Translations under genes and position numbers: made by a program
Shown: positions 24,935-34,295 of the stretch, in pieces
How the letters are laid out: each line of letters begins with the position of its first letter
Position numbering within the stretch: the first letter of the stretch is position 1
NCBI RefSeq assembly: GCF_000244895.1
Contig: NZ_CM001441.1
Coordinates: 4,802,198-4,866,197 of the forward strand
DNA from: Desulfosporosinus youngiae DSM 17734
GTDB lineage: Bacteria > Bacillota > Desulfitobacteriia > Desulfitobacteriales > Desulfitobacteriaceae
Direction: 5' to 3'
Length of the DNA: 64,000 nt
Notes under the pieces: generated by a model
What the model was told of the DNA's origin: nothing
Seen by the model: only the letters and a program-made list of their open reading frames with translations
The model's database searches: none

Positions 24935-26149
24935 TTAGCTCTCCCATTCCGCAATCCAGCGTGCCATTAAACGTTCCCCAACTTCTACAGGCCCATGGTT
25001 TGCCGGTACGTCTATTAACAAATGGCTGCCAATCATAGAACGAAGAATTCCCGAGCCCTGAGCGAGTGCGAGGTCTGCCCATATCTCTCCGTCTTTAAAC
25101 ACCGCCTGACCGCGCAAGAAACGTCTTTGTTTTCCGGCCTTGCCAAAGCTGCTTGCCATTTTGACTGGAAATTCTCCTTCTTCAGGAGTGGAACGACCGG
25201 CTAATTTACGGAGGACCGGACGAACTAAAAGTTCAAAGGTTACCATCGCTGCAGCTGGATTTCCTGAAAGAGAGAAAAAGAACTGTTTTCCTTTTTGCCC
25301 TACAGAAACTGGAGTCCCCGGTTTTAAATTTAACTTCCAGAACAACATCTCACAGCCAAACTCGGCAAGGGCATGACGCATAATATCATAATCCCCCACT
25401 GAGGCCCCGCCGGTAGTTATAATTACATCAGCCTCCGCAACCTTTTCCAATGCTTCGAGAGTATCCTCGATTTGGTCGGAAACAATAGGAATCACTTGAA
25501 CATCGCAGCCGGCTTCCATTAGCATTCCGCGCAGCGTGTAGCTGTTACTATTATAAATCTTGCCTGGATTCAAGGGCTGGCCCACATCCATAAGCTCCGA
25601 TCCTGTGGAAAGTACTCCCACACGCGGACGACGATAGACATTGACTTGATCTAAACCAACCGCTGCAAACAACCCAATAGCAGGAGGGGTTAAATGAAAT
25701 CCTTGTTTAAGCAGAATATCCCCCTCTCTGATTTCTTCTCCTTTATGTACAATATTAGAATCGGGCGACACCGGACAAAGGATTGTCACTTTATCACTGA
25801 CAGACTCCGTGTCCTCCATCCGCACGACACAGTTAGCACCCGGGGGTATGGGTGCTCCTGTAAATATCTTGGCCGCCTCCCCGCTATCAATAACCCTTTC
25901 TGAGAAAGTACCCGCCGGGATTTCACTTACGACCTTCAGCCGGAGCGGCCGAGGATCAGCGTCAGTGGCCCGATAAGCATACCCATCCAGCGGAGAGCGC
26001 GCAAACGGGGGCATATCAATCTGAGATGCAACATCTTGGGCTAATACACGATAATAAGCGTCTGCAAGTGAAATGCATTCTGTTTCAACCGATTGGATAC
26101 GATCAAGAACTATCTCTAAAGCCTCTTCTAATTCAATCATTATTTTCAT
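24935..26149 (-). CDS. moeA: Molybdopterin molybdenumtransferase MoeA
   Basis: 404-residue enzyme that inserts molybdate into adenylylated molybdopterin. Family signatures are DMPPFARSPLDGYA near residue 45, FTGAPIPPGANCVVRMEDTE, VLSTGSELMDVG, the MoCF-biosynthesis motif TTGGASVGDYD and the C-terminal domain IV. The ATG at 26149 has only a weak site; an ATG three codons later is equivalent. It is followed one base later by mobB. Together with the VWA/MoxR pair and the selenocysteine genes it suggests molybdenum or tungsten oxidoreductases elsewhere in the genome. Confidence 0.95.
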   Translation of the reverse strand: MKIMIELEEALEIVLDRIQSVETECISLADAYYRVLAQDVASQIDMPPFARSPLDGYAYRATDADPRPLRLKVVSEIPAGTFSERVIDSGEAAKIFTGAPIPPGANCVVRMEDTESVSDKVTILCPVSPDSNIVHKGEEIREGDILLKQGFHLTPPAIGLFAAVGLDQVNVYRRPRVGVLSTGSELMDVGQPLNPGKIYNSNSYTLRGMLMEAGCDVQVIPIVSDQIEDTLEALEKVAEADVIITTGGASVGDYDIMRHALAEFGCEMLFWKLNLKPGTPVSVGQKGKQFFFSLSGNPAAAMVTFELLVRPVLRKLAGRSTPEEGEFPVKMASSFGKAGKQRRFLRGQAVFKDGEIWADLALAQGSGILRSMIGSHLLIDVPANHGPVEVGERLMARWIAEWES

Positions 26150-26270
26150 GCCTATCTTGTTCCTTCCACTACTAGAGTTATATTATAAACGCTTTGTCTT
26201 TTTTTCTTAAGTGTATCTATTATTCTAAATTTTGTCAAAAAAACCTACTGACTAATGGCCGGGCATCAGG

Positions 26271-26345
26271 GGCGTGACAAGGGGACGGGGTTATTGACAC
26301 AAAAATGCATTTTGTGTCAATAACCCCGTCCCTTAGTCACACCTG
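26271..26345. repeat. Long hairpin with GGGACGGGG arms
   Basis: Perfect 23-bp stem (26282-26304 with 26310-26332) around the loop ATGCA, extended by a second GTGAC/GTCAC pairing with small bulges. It lies 9 bases past the fapA stop. There is no T-tract, so it is not a standard terminator. The GGGACGG sequence is shared with the hairpin at 28393-28482. Confidence 0.9.
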
Positions 26346-26353
26346 ACACCCCT

Positions 26354-28288
26354 TTAAAGCGGATTCACCCGTATTTTTTCGAATTGAACCCGTCCATTCT
26401 CACGATAGATTTCTACGTTACGATAGTCTTCTTCTATTCGGACAATCTCCCTGCCAACCGAGATAATAACATTAGAATGGCAATAATCTACGTAAAGGCG
26501 GCCGCCGGAACTGATTTGGACAAAGGTTGAACTAACCTCCGAGCCTCCAAGTTCACGTATTTTTACAATCCCCCCCGCAAAAATTTTACCTCCCCGACAT
26601 ACACCATTAATCGTAACATTTCCTTCTACTCGAATAACCGAATTATAGGTTCCTTTCTGACACTCAAATGAACCTCCGCACTCAATAGATGTTCCTTGGA
26701 CATAACTTACTATAAAACTGAGTTTCTCCGGAATTTCAACCGTCAGACTTTCGGCAAATTGTTCAAGGGCTTGATTCACCCGTTGCAAAAGAGGGATTGC
26801 ATTTGGTTCTAAGGGCCCTAATCCTCCCAAAAAGTGTTTTGCTGTTCGGACAGAAACGATCAGGCCCTCTGTAATCATTTCATCCTCTTTATTATCTAAA
26901 ACAAATTTCTCCACACATTTAGAAAGTTTAGGAAGGTCAGAAAACTGCTTTTCCATAATCAGCTTTAAGCATTGCCCCGGTTTAAGATTAACAGCCCCCG
27001 GAGACTTCATCAGCTCTCCGGTACGCTGTAAACAAACCTTCAAACGATCCCGCAAATCAGAGATAAGGCGCAGGAGTTCTGATCGAACCACGAATTTCTC
27101 TCCAACAAGTACCTTGCCCCCTAAAAGATTCTGATGAATCCTGGCCCCTTTTTCCGCCCTCAGCTCAGCATGTGAGACAGATCCCTTAATTTCCAACTTC
27201 CCTCCGGCAAAAATATGCAGTCCATCCTGGACATTTCCATTGACGAAAACGTCTCCCGGAAACTCGATGCTGCCGGTTGCCAGATCAACATCCTTATCCA
27301 TGAGATAAACATTTTCAACCATATACGTCCTTTCATCCAAACGTATGGGCTGACCGGCACAAGCAGCCACTACTTCCAATCCATCATCTGAAAGATAGAC
27401 ATTCTTTTTCAGATTAAACTTAAGATCCTTCTCAGTGGCAGAGGGAAGAACCTTACCTAACACATCTTTGCCCGGAATCCCCGGCCTGCCTGGAATTTTA
27501 CGAGCAAGAACGGCGCCTTCCTCAACCAGTTTCACCTTAGAAGCAAAAAAATCAATGGTTTGTTCCTCTGCCCCATACAGGACTTGAGCCTGTCCTACAA
27601 AATCTTCAATCCGAGCATGAATGGGTGCTACCGGAAGAGTCGCTTCAGCAAGAACGACTTCTCCAACCCCTTCGACTGCCATTATTTCCTCCCAAATCCC
27701 TTGTCTTAATCCATGGACCACCTTTAATTGCTCCAGATCTGCTTTCAACCTGGCCTCATCCCAAATCTCACCTTGGGCAGGCAAGTTCTCCCAACCTACA
27801 TACTGCGCCAAATCAAGCACTTCCATACCGGGAATTACCGGAGCAAGGCTATAGCGCCCCGGCAGTTCATGTTTGACTTTTGCTGCGACAGACAAACCTT
27901 GAAATCGAAGGTTCAGCTCCCATGTCAGCTGACCTGCTTGGATTAAGGGATGAAATTCCACTTGCTCCCCTAAGCTCACTTGAAAGGATTTATTTTGAAG
28001 CACACCATTATACCAAACTTCGCCAGCCTTCGCATAGGGAATAATCTGTTTGACCCCTTCGCCAGGGCTGATAAGATAGTTAGTGCCATTCCAAATGGCT
28101 TGACTGGGATTTAAGACAGGGGCTTGAGTTTTATCCTGCCAAGAAAGCCTGACTGTCCACTGCCGGGAAAAAAAACTGGGTTTATCTATAACTTCAAGCG
28201 TGATGTTCTCTGGTAAAATATTGAGTTTACGGGCCCACTCCTCTTTAGTCCCTTCTAGAGAATGCGCCTGAATGACCTTTTCCGGCAT
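26354..28288 (-). CDS. FapA-like DUF342 protein
   Basis: 644 residues of the DUF342/FapA family. An N-terminal alpha/beta region is followed by the DUF342 core with right-handed beta-helix-like repeats (VFVNGNVQDGLHIFAGGKLE, ECGGSFECQKGTYNSVIRVE, NVTINGVCRGGKIFAGGIV) split by a coiled-coil-like helix (about 400-540). Family members influence flagellar assembly, cell polarity or envelope functions; this copy is outside the flagellar operon. ATG at 28288 with GCGGGGTG upstream. It is the last gene before the 26.3-kb hairpin. Confidence 0.8.
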   Translation of the reverse strand: MPEKVIQAHSLEGTKEEWARKLNILPENITLEVIDKPSFFSRQWTVRLSWQDKTQAPVLNPSQAIWNGTNYLISPGEGVKQIIPYAKAGEVWYNGVLQNKSFQVSLGEQVEFHPLIQAGQLTWELNLRFQGLSVAAKVKHELPGRYSLAPVIPGMEVLDLAQYVGWENLPAQGEIWDEARLKADLEQLKVVHGLRQGIWEEIMAVEGVGEVVLAEATLPVAPIHARIEDFVGQAQVLYGAEEQTIDFFASKVKLVEEGAVLARKIPGRPGIPGKDVLGKVLPSATEKDLKFNLKKNVYLSDDGLEVVAACAGQPIRLDERTYMVENVYLMDKDVDLATGSIEFPGDVFVNGNVQDGLHIFAGGKLEIKGSVSHAELRAEKGARIHQNLLGGKVLVGEKFVVRSELLRLISDLRDRLKVCLQRTGELMKSPGAVNLKPGQCLKLIMEKQFSDLPKLSKCVEKFVLDNKEDEMITEGLIVSVRTAKHFLGGLGPLEPNAIPLLQRVNQALEQFAESLTVEIPEKLSFIVSYVQGTSIECGGSFECQKGTYNSVIRVEGNVTINGVCRGGKIFAGGIVKIRELGGSEVSSTFVQISSGGRLYVDYCHSNVIISVGREIVRIEEDYRNVEIYRENGRVQFEKIRVNPL

Positions 28289-28392
28289 ATTAACACCCCG
28301 CTATTCATTCCGTTTTTTAAATAATATCATAATTCCCACCCATCCCTATAGGTCTTTAGTCCCAATAAATCACAAATTTCTAAACAATTATG

Positions 28393-28482
28393 TGTCGGGG
28401 ACGGCGTGCCAACGGGAGCGGCCCTTTTAACACACTACAAGTGTGTCAAAAGGGCCACCCCCGTGACACGCCGTCCCCGACA
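28393..28482. repeat. Long interrupted hairpin with GGGGACGG arms
   Basis: Outer 16-bp perfect stem (28393-28408 with 28467-28482), a middle ACGGG/CCCGT pairing, and an inner 16-bp stem with one mismatch (28420-28435 with 28441-28456) closed by a 5-base loop. It starts 5 bases after the LCP stop codon and has no T-tract. Confidence 0.9.
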
Positions 28483-28487
28483 GCTCC

Positions 28488-29636
28488 TTACAAAATTTCT
28501 ACAGTGGTCGTATTTTTCTGATGTCCTGGAGATTCCCGTCCATTTGGATCTTTATTATTACCTGGAACAACAATGGAATCAAGGTCCTCTTTGTCAGTCC
28601 CATCATGCTGATTTCCCGGTGACTTTACCCCATTGGGATCTTGGCTATTACCAGGGACTTTAGGCACAGGCTTACTGGGTGTGGGTACGACAGGCTTTAA
28701 TAAATCAACGCTGGCCTGCCCAATTATTTCATCGGTAGTCTTCCCTTGAAACAAGTTGGCAACCACTTTCTTAACTTCAACAGGATCCACCTTCCAATAG
28801 CTTATCCCATCAAGGTCTAAAAACGAACCCGGCAGGGTCTGGGAAACCACTTTCGAACTATCAAATCCAACCGCCACTTTAGCGAGCCTGAGAATGTCCT
28901 TAGAGGATACATTCGTATTAACCGCATCTAATATTTGGGGGACAAGAAAGGGGAGTTTGGGAATTGTGCTTAACTGAAACATCTCTTTAGCAACCGCTTT
29001 CAGCACTACCTGCTGCCTCGCGGTTCTTGAGATATCCGCTAAAGCATCATGACGGAAACGTGCATACTGCAGGGCTTTAGACCCATCTAAACGCTGCTCG
29101 CCTTTACGCAGATTGATATACCCATCCTCATCGTCACCAGTCTCATAGTACATATTTTTCTCAACGTTAACCGTTATTCCGCCCAGGGTATCGATGATTT
29201 TCTTAAACCCTTGAAAATTTGTTTGAACATATCCCGAGATTTTTTCCCCGGTTAACTCCTCTACCGTCTTTTGCAGGGTCGGTAAGTCCTTTAATAATAC
29301 AATCTCATTAATCTTGACATAACCATGCCCCTTAAGAGAAACCCGCGTATCCCGGGGAATGGAAAGCAAGCTTATCTGTCCGCCTTTCGGATCCACACTT
29401 GCTAAAATTATTGTATCCGTGCTAAATGTTTTCTGATCAGGACGCTGATCTGCCCCAATAAGCAAGACGCTAACCCGATTTTTTAATTCATCAGCATTAT
29501 TGGTTAGAGTTGAATCTGATTGATACCCATCCGGCATCTTTCCCGATTCAAAGGCTACCAGATAGCCGACAAACCCAACAGCTAAAACGACCGTCAAGGC
29601 AGCTGCCATCAGAAACAACTTTAATGCTCGCCGCAC
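28488..29636 (-). CDS. LytR-CpsA-Psr (LCP) family glycopolymer transferase
   Basis: 382 residues. An N-terminal signal-anchor (about 5-28) is followed by an extracellular LCP domain. LCP enzymes transfer teichoic-acid-type or other glycopolymers from lipid carriers to peptidoglycan. Signatures are VSVLLIGADQR, TDTIILASVDP, LLSIPRDTRVS, GGITVNVEK and the C-terminal ALQYARFRHDALADISRTAR with conserved Arg residues. After about residue 320 comes a Pro/Asn/Gly tail with two imperfect repeats (GNSQDPNGVKSPGNQ and GNNKDPNGRESPGHQ), probably a wall-spanning linker. GTG start at 29636 with TGGAG 8 bases upstream. Confidence 0.9.
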   Translation of the reverse strand: MRRALKLFLMAAALTVVLAVGFVGYLVAFESGKMPDGYQSDSTLTNNADELKNRVSVLLIGADQRPDQKTFSTDTIILASVDPKGGQISLLSIPRDTRVSLKGHGYVKINEIVLLKDLPTLQKTVEELTGEKISGYVQTNFQGFKKIIDTLGGITVNVEKNMYYETGDDEDGYINLRKGEQRLDGSKALQYARFRHDALADISRTARQQVVLKAVAKEMFQLSTIPKLPFLVPQILDAVNTNVSSKDILRLAKVAVGFDSSKVVSQTLPGSFLDLDGISYWKVDPVEVKKVVANLFQGKTTDEIIGQASVDLLKPVVPTPSKPVPKVPGNSQDPNGVKSPGNQHDGTDKEDLDSIVVPGNNKDPNGRESPGHQKNTTTVEIL

Positions 29637-29789
29637 ACTACCAACTCCAATAAAGTAACATCCTTTACACCCATTATACCCAACTTTTAATGTAAAAAAA
29701 GAATCATGATTAAATCTTTATAAAATATTAAGAAAACTGCTAATTTCTGGACGTAATTTGTCGTTCATTTATCGTTATCTAAGCTTAAA

Positions 29790-31364
29790 TCATAAACATA
29801 TCTGATGTTCAGAAAAATCCCGAATTGGGATTTCAGAAACTTGGTCAACAAAGCTAAGACCATAACGACTGACAAAACTTAAGGGGTTTAAAACTCTCTC
29901 CTGCCTGGAACGCTGGGGAGTAAGCCCATCTTCAAGCTGCTGCAGGATTTTTAACTGATCTCCACAGCGCTTGCGCTGTGCCTGCCAAACCTTTCCTTTC
30001 AAATACTCCAACTGAAAATTGACTTTCTCCTCATTTCGAATTAACCAGTCCCGGACATTGACATGAATCTCTTCTAATGGTTTAAGTTCAGCATATCCCT
30101 TTTTAATCTGTTCACGAAAATGCTGAAAGCGTTCATCAATATCCAGGGTATCCTGCTCCCTCACACATCGCTCTCTCCGGACTTCTAAGCCGCCATAAAC
30201 ATCCTCAATAGTTAAGGATTGTTTATTTAAGTATTTCTGCCAAGAAGGGGTGAGCACGACTGCAGACAGCCGGGGGAAGAGAATCGGCATAACGAATCCC
30301 AGGGCAGAAAAAACTCCACCCAGCTGAGCCCAATAATTCAGTTCTCCCGGCCCCGGAACATAGGCCAGCGTCGGAAACAGAAATTCCTGCACAACCGGAC
30401 GAGTAACCACATTGGGAGAAAACCGTTCAGGAGCTTGAATCAGCAAGTCATTAAGCTTATCCAAATCCCAGGGTTCCTTTTCCCCGCGTAAATGAAAGGA
30501 TTGATCTTCGTAAAGGATCGCCCGTCGTTCAGGCAGGCCAAGAAAAAGATTAACTTCCCCACCGGTTGGTTGAATTTGTGGATCAAATCCTAGTTCAACC
30601 CATTTTTTTGTTCGTTCCGTTAAAGCTTCCCGAACATCCACATGCATTTTTAAAATCTGTTCATACATAGGTGCCGCTAAATGTTTAAATCCCGGTAGCA
30701 TTGGGTCGAAGAAAATCAGCCCCCATTTTTGGAGAAGCCACTGTAAGGTCAGGGCAAACCACTCCGTCAGATTTTCTGCCTGCTCCGTAAGCTGACGGCA
30801 TTTTTTCAAAACAGAGACTCTAAATTCACTCTCAGGCAGCTCTAAGAGTTGGGCTTCAATCCGGTCCCAAGCCGGAACCTTTTGATGCCCTACAGATTCC
30901 CCACCCCCATCGCCGGGCAGAAGGCAGGAAAATGGTTTTCCATCCGAATTTAAAAAATAAGTCTCGCGAATTTCAAGCCAATCATGATCTTCACCGGCGA
31001 TCCAAAAAATTGGGACAACAGGGCGGCCAAGCCTTTTACGCTGCTCTTTAGCCAATTGAATGGTCGTCATGGCTTTATAGAGGGTATATAAGGGACCGGT
31101 TAAGATTCCGGCTTGCTGTCCCGTGATCACAGCAAGGGTCTCTTTTTCTCTTAACTCTTCAATCATTTGCAGGGTTTCCGAATTAGCACCTAAACGCTTA
31201 TGATACTCCTTCAGGGTATCCGCTAAAACCTCTCTGGAATAATTCCTTGAATCTAAATAAGCTGCCCGGCGTTTAAAACTCTCTTGGCTTTTGGGATCAC
31301 CGCCCGGAAAAAATAAGGCTACTTGTTCAAAACAAGTAGCCATGGTTTGCATTGGATTTCTCAT
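29790..31364 (-). CDS. bshC: Bacillithiol synthesis protein BshC
   Basis: 524 residues, the putative cysteine ligase that adds Cys to GlcN-malate in the last step of bacillithiol synthesis. The N-terminal LAVITGQQAGILTGPLYTLY and PIFWIAGEDHDWLEI are family hallmarks, and the C-terminal coiled coil is present. ATG at 31364 with GGGGGGATAGAG upstream. It follows selD by 39 bases, likely in one transcript selA-selD-bshC. With bshA it argues for bacillithiol as the low-molecular-weight thiol of this organism. Confidence 0.93.
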   Translation of the reverse strand: MRNPMQTMATCFEQVALFFPGGDPKSQESFKRRAAYLDSRNYSREVLADTLKEYHKRLGANSETLQMIEELREKETLAVITGQQAGILTGPLYTLYKAMTTIQLAKEQRKRLGRPVVPIFWIAGEDHDWLEIRETYFLNSDGKPFSCLLPGDGGGESVGHQKVPAWDRIEAQLLELPESEFRVSVLKKCRQLTEQAENLTEWFALTLQWLLQKWGLIFFDPMLPGFKHLAAPMYEQILKMHVDVREALTERTKKWVELGFDPQIQPTGGEVNLFLGLPERRAILYEDQSFHLRGEKEPWDLDKLNDLLIQAPERFSPNVVTRPVVQEFLFPTLAYVPGPGELNYWAQLGGVFSALGFVMPILFPRLSAVVLTPSWQKYLNKQSLTIEDVYGGLEVRRERCVREQDTLDIDERFQHFREQIKKGYAELKPLEEIHVNVRDWLIRNEEKVNFQLEYLKGKVWQAQRKRCGDQLKILQQLEDGLTPQRSRQERVLNPLSFVSRYGLSFVDQVSEIPIRDFSEHQICL

Positions 31365-31403
31365 CTCTATCCCCCCGCTACCTTACCAGTACACGGTATT
31401 TTA

Positions 31404-32486
31404 TCATGCACGGCTTGAAACCGCAATTCTTCCGGGCTCACCTTTTTTAACCCGGCCAATAACAGCCGCGGCAAGAGTTTTATGTTCCTTTAACTGTTTA
31501 ATCAATCTGTCCGCCCGATCTTCCGGTACGGACAGCAATAAGCCTCCCGAGGTAATTGCATCAAAAAGGACAATTCTTAGTTCTTCTTTAACATCCGGTT
31601 CGAAAGCAACCTTAGCCTCAAGATGACGCCGGTTGGCCTGAGTTCCTCCGGGAACAGCCTTTTGCTGAATACAATCCCACACGCTGTCCAGAACAGGGAC
31701 AGCTTCTGCATACACCTCAGCACAACAAGCGCTGGCTTCAAGCATCTCATGTAAATGCCCCAAAAGTCCAAAGCCGGTTACATCCGTGGCCGCATGCACA
31801 CCAACCGATATGGCTGCTTCTGCAGCTCCCTTATTTAAGGCGGCCATAACCCTAATGACTTCCGCCTCGGCTTCAGGTGAAACAATTCCTCGCTTAATCC
31901 CGGTTGTGATGATTCCTACTCCAAGCGGTTTTGTAAAAACCAAGATATCCCCCGGCTCAGCTTTGGCATTGGAAAGAACCTGGTCCGGGTGCACGATTCC
32001 AGTGACCGACAGACCATATTTCGGCTCAGGATCATCGATTGAGTGCCCTCCGACCAGAACCGCACCCGACTCCCGAATCTTATCACTCCCGCCTTGAAGA
32101 ATCTTAGCCAAAACTTCCATCTCCAACTTCTTAACCGGAAATGACACCAAGTTCATGGCCGTTATCGGCTTAGCACCCATCGCGTAAATATCACTTAAAG
32201 CATTAGCTGCCGCAATCTGTCCGAAGGCATAGGGATCATCCACTACAGGAGTAAAAAAATCAACGCTTTGCACAATGGCTTGCCGGTCATTTATCCGATA
32301 AACCCCAGCATCATCCGACGTCTCCATCCCAACCAAAAGGTTAGCATCCTCTTGATTAGGGGGTAAAAAGCGCAAAACTTGCGCCAGGTCTGAAGGACCT
32401 ATTTTGCATCCTCAGCCAGCCTTCGTCGACATCTGGGTCAGCCTGACCTTATCCGTCACCTTATCCTGGGCCATATTAAGATCCAT
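31404..32486 (-). CDS. selD: Selenide, water dikinase SelD, a selenoprotein
   Basis: Selenophosphate synthetase: makes the selenium donor for selenocysteine from selenide and ATP. Reading from ATG at 32486 gives MDLNMAQDKVTDKVRLTQMS, then TKAG, an in-frame TGA at 32414-32412, then GCKIGPSDLAQVLRF, exactly the (C/U)GCK active-site environment of SelD. TGA therefore encodes selenocysteine at residue 25; Lys28 is the catalytic lysine. Total 360 residues. A gene finder that stops at TGA would start at a TTG at 32375 and lose the active site. Downstream ATP-binding elements (ETSDDAGVYR, SVDFFTPVVDDP, GGHSIDDPEPKYG, GFGLLGHL) are intact. It lies 86 bases after selA. Confidence 0.96.
32372..32407 (-). 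promoter_or_regulatory. Candidate bacterial SECIS hairpin in selD
   Basis: Starting five bases after the selenocysteine TGA, GCAAAA (32407-32402) can pair with TTTTGC (32377-32372), and inside it AGGTC pairs with GACCT around the loop CTTCA. Position and size suit a SelB-binding bSECIS; the bulge on the 3' side is large. Confidence 0.65.
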
Positions 32487-32572
32487 TCTTCACCCCACCC
32501 ATCGCTGATTACAAACTATTCAATGCATTATTCTTTAATTATAACCCAATATAACCTTACGTCAACCTTCAT

Positions 32573-33988
32573 CTAACGGTCCCATTCCCCTAACCGCCGG
32601 ACGATCTCCTCGCTGTCACCATTTAACAAGGTTCGCACATCAATCAGGACCCAATCCTTGTGAATCCTTGAGAGTATCGCTACCGGACCTAAGCGTAAAA
32701 AGGTTTCCAGTTCAATAATGCTCCCCTGCTTCGGGCGAACAGCACACACCCAGGTTGGCAGCTCAGCTGTCGGCCAAGCCCCGCCACCCACCTGAGAGAC
32801 ATCCTCTTGCAGCTCGGCAAAAATCTTGGGGTTCAGCTGAAGTGCCATTACCAGCTCAGAAGCGACTTTATGTAGTTTATCCAAAGGAACCGAAAGCATC
32901 CTCCAGACAGGAATATCTTCAATTCCTCCATTTTCATATAAGCGAAGGGTCCCTTCAAGAGCCGCCAAGGTTAATTTATCCACCCTTAAAGCACGGGTTA
33001 ATTGATTTTTCCTTAATTTCTCGACAAAAACCCGTTTCCCGACAATAATTCCGGCCTGCGGGCCGCCAAGCAATTTATCTCCGCTGAAGGATACAAGGGA
33101 CAGTCCCGCTTTAACCGTTTGTTTAATGGTGGGCTCCGGCGGGAAGCCCAGATTTGTTCCATCAAAGAAACTGCCGCTGCCCAAGTCTTCCATTACAGGC
33201 ACATCATGCTTTTCTCCAAGCTCTACCAACTCAGACCCTGAAACAGCATGAGTAAACCCTTCAACCCGGTAATTACTCGTATGAACTTTTAATAAAAGAG
33301 CCGTATCCGGGCCAATCACTGCTTCATAGTCTTTCAGCCAAGTCTTATTGGTCGCCCCAACCTCCACCAATTTTGCTCCGCCGGCTTTTAGGACCTCCGG
33401 TATTCGAAACGATCCGCCAACTTCCACTAGTTCCCCGCGGGAAACGATAACTTCTTTCCCTTGAGCAAAGGTATTCATCATCAGTAACACTGCCGCAGCA
33501 TTATTATTGACCACCATTGCAGCTTCTGCTCCAGTCAGACGACAAAGGAGCTCTTCAACATGGGCATAGCGGGAGCCCCGCTCCCCAGTCTCAATGTTCA
33601 ACTCCAAATTGCTGTATCTTTCCCCTTGATCAGCGACAAACCGCGCGACTTCCGGCGCGAGCAACGCTCTTCCGCAATTAGTATGTAAAACAACCCCCGT
33701 AGCGTTGATAACCCGCCTCAAACTGGACTCAGCTCGCGTCAACCTCAGGAAAAGCTCACTTAATAGCCCCGGCCAAAGGGTTGCTTCAAATTCTTCGAAC
33801 GAATCTGTATGATTTTGGGATATAGTTTCCCTGGCACTTTGTAAAACCTGTCGAACGCAATGAGTTAAACGGGGCAAGCACCGCTCATTCGTCATAAACG
33901 GACGGAATTCTGTTTCGTCTTCCAACCGGGAAATTACCTCATGAACCGCCGGAAGTGCCCTTAAACGTCTATGTATCTCTTTTTGCAC
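32573..33988 (-). CDS. selA: L-seryl-tRNA(Sec) selenium transferase SelA
   Basis: 471-residue PLP enzyme converting Ser-tRNA(Sec) to Sec-tRNA(Sec) with selenophosphate. INATGVVLHTNCGRALL, MVVNNNAAAVLLMM and the PLP-lysine motif SFSGDKLLGGPQAG are present, and length is normal. GTG start at 33988 with AAGGAG upstream. Gene order selA-selD places donor synthesis and transfer together; selB and selC (tRNA-Sec) were not found in the window. Confidence 0.95.
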   Translation of the reverse strand: MQKEIHRRLRALPAVHEVISRLEDETEFRPFMTNERCLPRLTHCVRQVLQSARETISQNHTDSFEEFEATLWPGLLSELFLRLTRAESSLRRVINATGVVLHTNCGRALLAPEVARFVADQGERYSNLELNIETGERGSRYAHVEELLCRLTGAEAAMVVNNNAAAVLLMMNTFAQGKEVIVSRGELVEVGGSFRIPEVLKAGGAKLVEVGATNKTWLKDYEAVIGPDTALLLKVHTSNYRVEGFTHAVSGSELVELGEKHDVPVMEDLGSGSFFDGTNLGFPPEPTIKQTVKAGLSLVSFSGDKLLGGPQAGIIVGKRVFVEKLRKNQLTRALRVDKLTLAALEGTLRLYENGGIEDIPVWRMLSVPLDKLHKVASELVMALQLNPKIFAELQEDVSQVGGGAWPTAELPTWVCAVRPKQGSIIELETFLRLGPVAILSRIHKDWVLIDVRTLLNGDSEEIVRRLGEWDR

Positions 33989-34232
33989 TGATCCCCACTC
34001 CTTATAGACCGATTCTATTATCGACCAAATTCCCTCAATCTGGCCCGCAGACTTTTTAGGATTTCGACAGCACTATTAGCATATGATAAAGGAAACTCAC
34101 GCAGTGAGTTTGTCCAGTCCGTAAACTCGCAGTTCTTATGTGGGAGTTCCATAGGACCAAGCTTAAACTGAACGAGTATACTGACCTTTATTTTTTATTA
34201 GCTGAAGTTATCTGTTATCTGGTCTTCAACCA
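33989..34232. other. Divergent non-coding region between selA and the zinc-ribbon gene
   Basis: Contains a perfect 8-bp hairpin with a 3-base loop at 34093-34111 (AAACTCAC/GTGAGTTT). No gene, tRNA or known riboswitch was recognised. Confidence 0.5.
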
Positions 34233-34260
34233 TTGACCTTTGACCTTTGACTTCTGACTC
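34233..34260. repeat. Short TGACCTT/TGACTTC heptamer array
   Basis: Four tandem degenerate heptamers of the type TTTGACC, ending TTCTGACTC. A similar array occurs at 57993-58024. Confidence 0.75.
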
Positions 34261-34295
34261 TTGCTCCTCTAACTTCTAATTCAAGGAGGTATTTC

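Noticed and set aside
26271-26345. Ordinary rho-independent terminator
   Set aside because: The stem is far longer than usual and has no T-tract on either strand.
31404-32375. SelD starting at TTG 32375
   Set aside because: It would lack the catalytic Sec/Lys segment; the upstream in-frame TGA context shows a selenoprotein.
34093-34111. tRNA-Sec (selC) or a riboswitch upstream of selA
   Set aside because: Only an isolated 8-bp hairpin is present; no long extra arm or cloverleaf was found in 33989-34295.
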